Below, one piece after another: positions 5,768 through 6,925 of a stretch of DNA of 6,925 nucleotides (position 1 is its first letter; each line of letters starts with the position of its first letter). This DNA is from an uncultured Oscillospiraceae bacterium (lineage in GTDB: Bacteria > Bacillota > Clostridia > Oscillospirales > Acutalibacteraceae): positions 1-6,925 of the forward strand of contig URJF01000077.1 in the NCBI GenBank assembly GCA_900548085.1, written 5' to 3'. The notes beneath the pieces are model-generated. The model was not told the origin of the DNA, searched no databases, and saw only the letters and a list, made by a program, of their open reading frames with translations. The position numbers and the translations under genes are program-made.

Positions 5768-6925
5768 ATGGCAAAGCAAGAAAAGATGGTAGACTCCATC
5801 ACCTCTATGGAGGACGATTTTGCAAAATGGTACACAGATGTGTGCAAAAAGGCAGAACTCGTATCCTACACCAGCGTAAAGGGCTGCATGGTAATCAGGC
5901 CTTACGGATACGCTATATGGGAAAATATACAAAAGATACTCGACGGTATGTTCAAGGCAACCGGACATCAAAATGTCAATATGCCTATGTTCATCCCGGA
6001 AAGCCTGCTGCAAAAGGAAGCTGACCATGTAGAGGGATTTGCTCCCGAATGTGCATGGGTAACCTATGGCGGAAGTGAAAAACTGGAGGAGCGTCTCTGT
6101 GTAAGACCTACATCTGAGACACTGTTCTGCGAGCATTTCAAGGACATACTTCACTCATATCGTGACCTTCCGTTGCTGTACAATCAGTGGGTATCGGTAG
6201 TAAGATGGGAAAAGACCACAAGACCGTTCCTGCGAAGCAGAGAATTTTTATGGCAAGAGGGTCACACTCTCCACGCAACAGCCGAGGAGGCTATCGAAGA
6301 AACCGAGAGAATGCTCAATGTCTACACTGAATTTTGCCAAAAAGATTTGGCTATCCCCGTGGTACAGGGTCAAAAGACAGAGAGCGACAAGTTTGCCGGA
6401 GCAGAGAGAACATACTGCATAGAAGCACTTATGCATGACGGCAAGGCACTGCAGGCAGGCACAAGCCATTATTTCGGCGACGGATTTGCAAAAGCATTCG
6501 ATATTCAATATTCTAACAAAGAAAACAAGCTGGTATATCCGCATCAAACATCTTGGGGCATGACAACAAGAATGATAGGCGCAATCATTATGACTCACGG
6601 TGACAACAACGGACTTGTTCTTCCTCCGGCAGTAGCACCTATACAGGCTATAGTTATCCCTGTTGCGCAGCACAAAGAGGGTGTACTCGAAAAAGCAAGC
6701 GAGCTGACCGAGAGACTGAACAAGGTATGCCGAGCTAAGATGGACGACAGCAACAACTCACCGGGATGGAAATTTGCAGAATACGAAATGAAAGGTGTAC
6801 CGGTCAGAGTAGAAATCGGTCCTAAGGATATAGAAAAAAATCAGTGCGTAATAGTAACACGGCACAACAGAGAAAAGACTTTTGTTTCTCTCGATAATAT
6901 CGAGGATGTAATTCTAGAAAAGCTG
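5768..6925 (+). CDS. proS: Prolyl-tRNA synthetase, archaeal/eukaryote type, 5' part (cut by the right edge)
   Basis: This class II aminoacyl-tRNA synthetase charges tRNA-Pro with proline using ATP in the cytoplasm. The first 386 codons are present, with no stop before the edge; members of this short type are usually about 480 aa, so roughly 95 residues are missing. What is seen: VKGCMVIRPYGYAIWENIQ (37-55), the motif 1 region with NMPMFIPESLLQKEA (71-85), RPTSET at 113-118, motif 2 from Arg146 to REFLWQEGHT (158-167), GTSHYFGDGFAKAF (231-244) and the motif 3 region SWGMTTRMIGAIIMTHGD (262-279). The anticodon-binding domain starts near residue 287. Motifs 2 and 3 are joined without the roughly 180-residue INS editing domain of the usual bacterial ProRS. 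The ATG follows TAAGGAG (5755-5761) with 6 nt spacing. It is transcribed away from atp. Confidence 0.97.
   Translation, partial: MAKQEKMVDSITSMEDDFAKWYTDVCKKAELVSYTSVKGCMVIRPYGYAIWENIQKILDGMFKATGHQNVNMPMFIPESLLQKEADHVEGFAPECAWVTYGGSEKLEERLCVRPTSETLFCEHFKDILHSYRDLPLLYNQWVSVVRWEKTTRPFLRSREFLWQEGHTLHATAEEAIEETERMLNVYTEFCQKDLAIPVVQGQKTESDKFAGAERTYCIEALMHDGKALQAGTSHYFGDGFAKAFDIQYSNKENKLVYPHQTSWGMTTRMIGAIIMTHGDNNGLVLPPAVAPIQAIVIPVAQHKEGVLEKASELTERLNKVCRAKMDDSNNSPGWKFAEYEMKGVPVRVEIGPKDIEKNQCVIVTRHNREKTFVSLDNIEDVILEKL

Noticed and set aside
5744..6673. Long minus-strand open frames opposite proS (5744-6154 and 6248-6673).
   Set aside because: They are antisense to clearly conserved ProS motifs, have Cys-rich low-quality translations and resemble no family I know; they are shadows.

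Overview
The window carries most of an F1Fo ATP synthase (atp) operon on the minus strand and the start of a divergently transcribed prolyl-tRNA synthetase gene on the plus strand. Every gene is a recognisable core gene. There is no mobile element, CRISPR array, rRNA or tRNA. The protein sequences, the strong Shine-Dalgarno sites, the AT-rich spacer and the archaeal/eukaryote-type ProS suggest an anaerobic Firmicute of the class Clostridia, perhaps Oscillospirales/Ruminococcaceae. That placement is an inference from sequence character, not a computed result.

Layout, in the direction of atp transcription (right to left): a promoter near 5486-5513; a leader that can fold into a hairpin at its predicted 5' end; atpB (a, 5429-4611); atpE (c, 4578-4351); atpF (b, 4306-3821); one 673-codon frame holding both delta and alpha (atpH-atpA, 3824-1803); atpG (gamma, 1810-926); and the first 300 codons of atpD (beta, from 900 off the left edge). 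The order B-E-F-H-A-G-D is the usual bacterial one. No atpI lies between atpB and the divergent gene, and atpC (epsilon) would be expected beyond the left edge. The middle of the operon is tightly packed: atpF and atpHA overlap as ATGA, and atpHA and atpG overlap by 8 bp.

Plus strand: after a 338-bp AT-rich spacer with a second promoter and several small inverted repeats, proS starts at 5768 and runs off the right edge after 386 codons.

The genes encode the membrane motor (a, c, b), the peripheral stalk and catalytic head (delta-alpha, beta) and the rotor shaft (gamma). The c subunit has the features of a proton-type rather than a sodium-type ring. The main oddity is the in-frame joining of delta to alpha. 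F1 has three alpha and one delta, so a real fusion poses a stoichiometry problem. A single missing base near 3288-3300 would instead restore two normal-length overlapping genes, so both readings are given. A second oddity is a long charged tail on subunit a.
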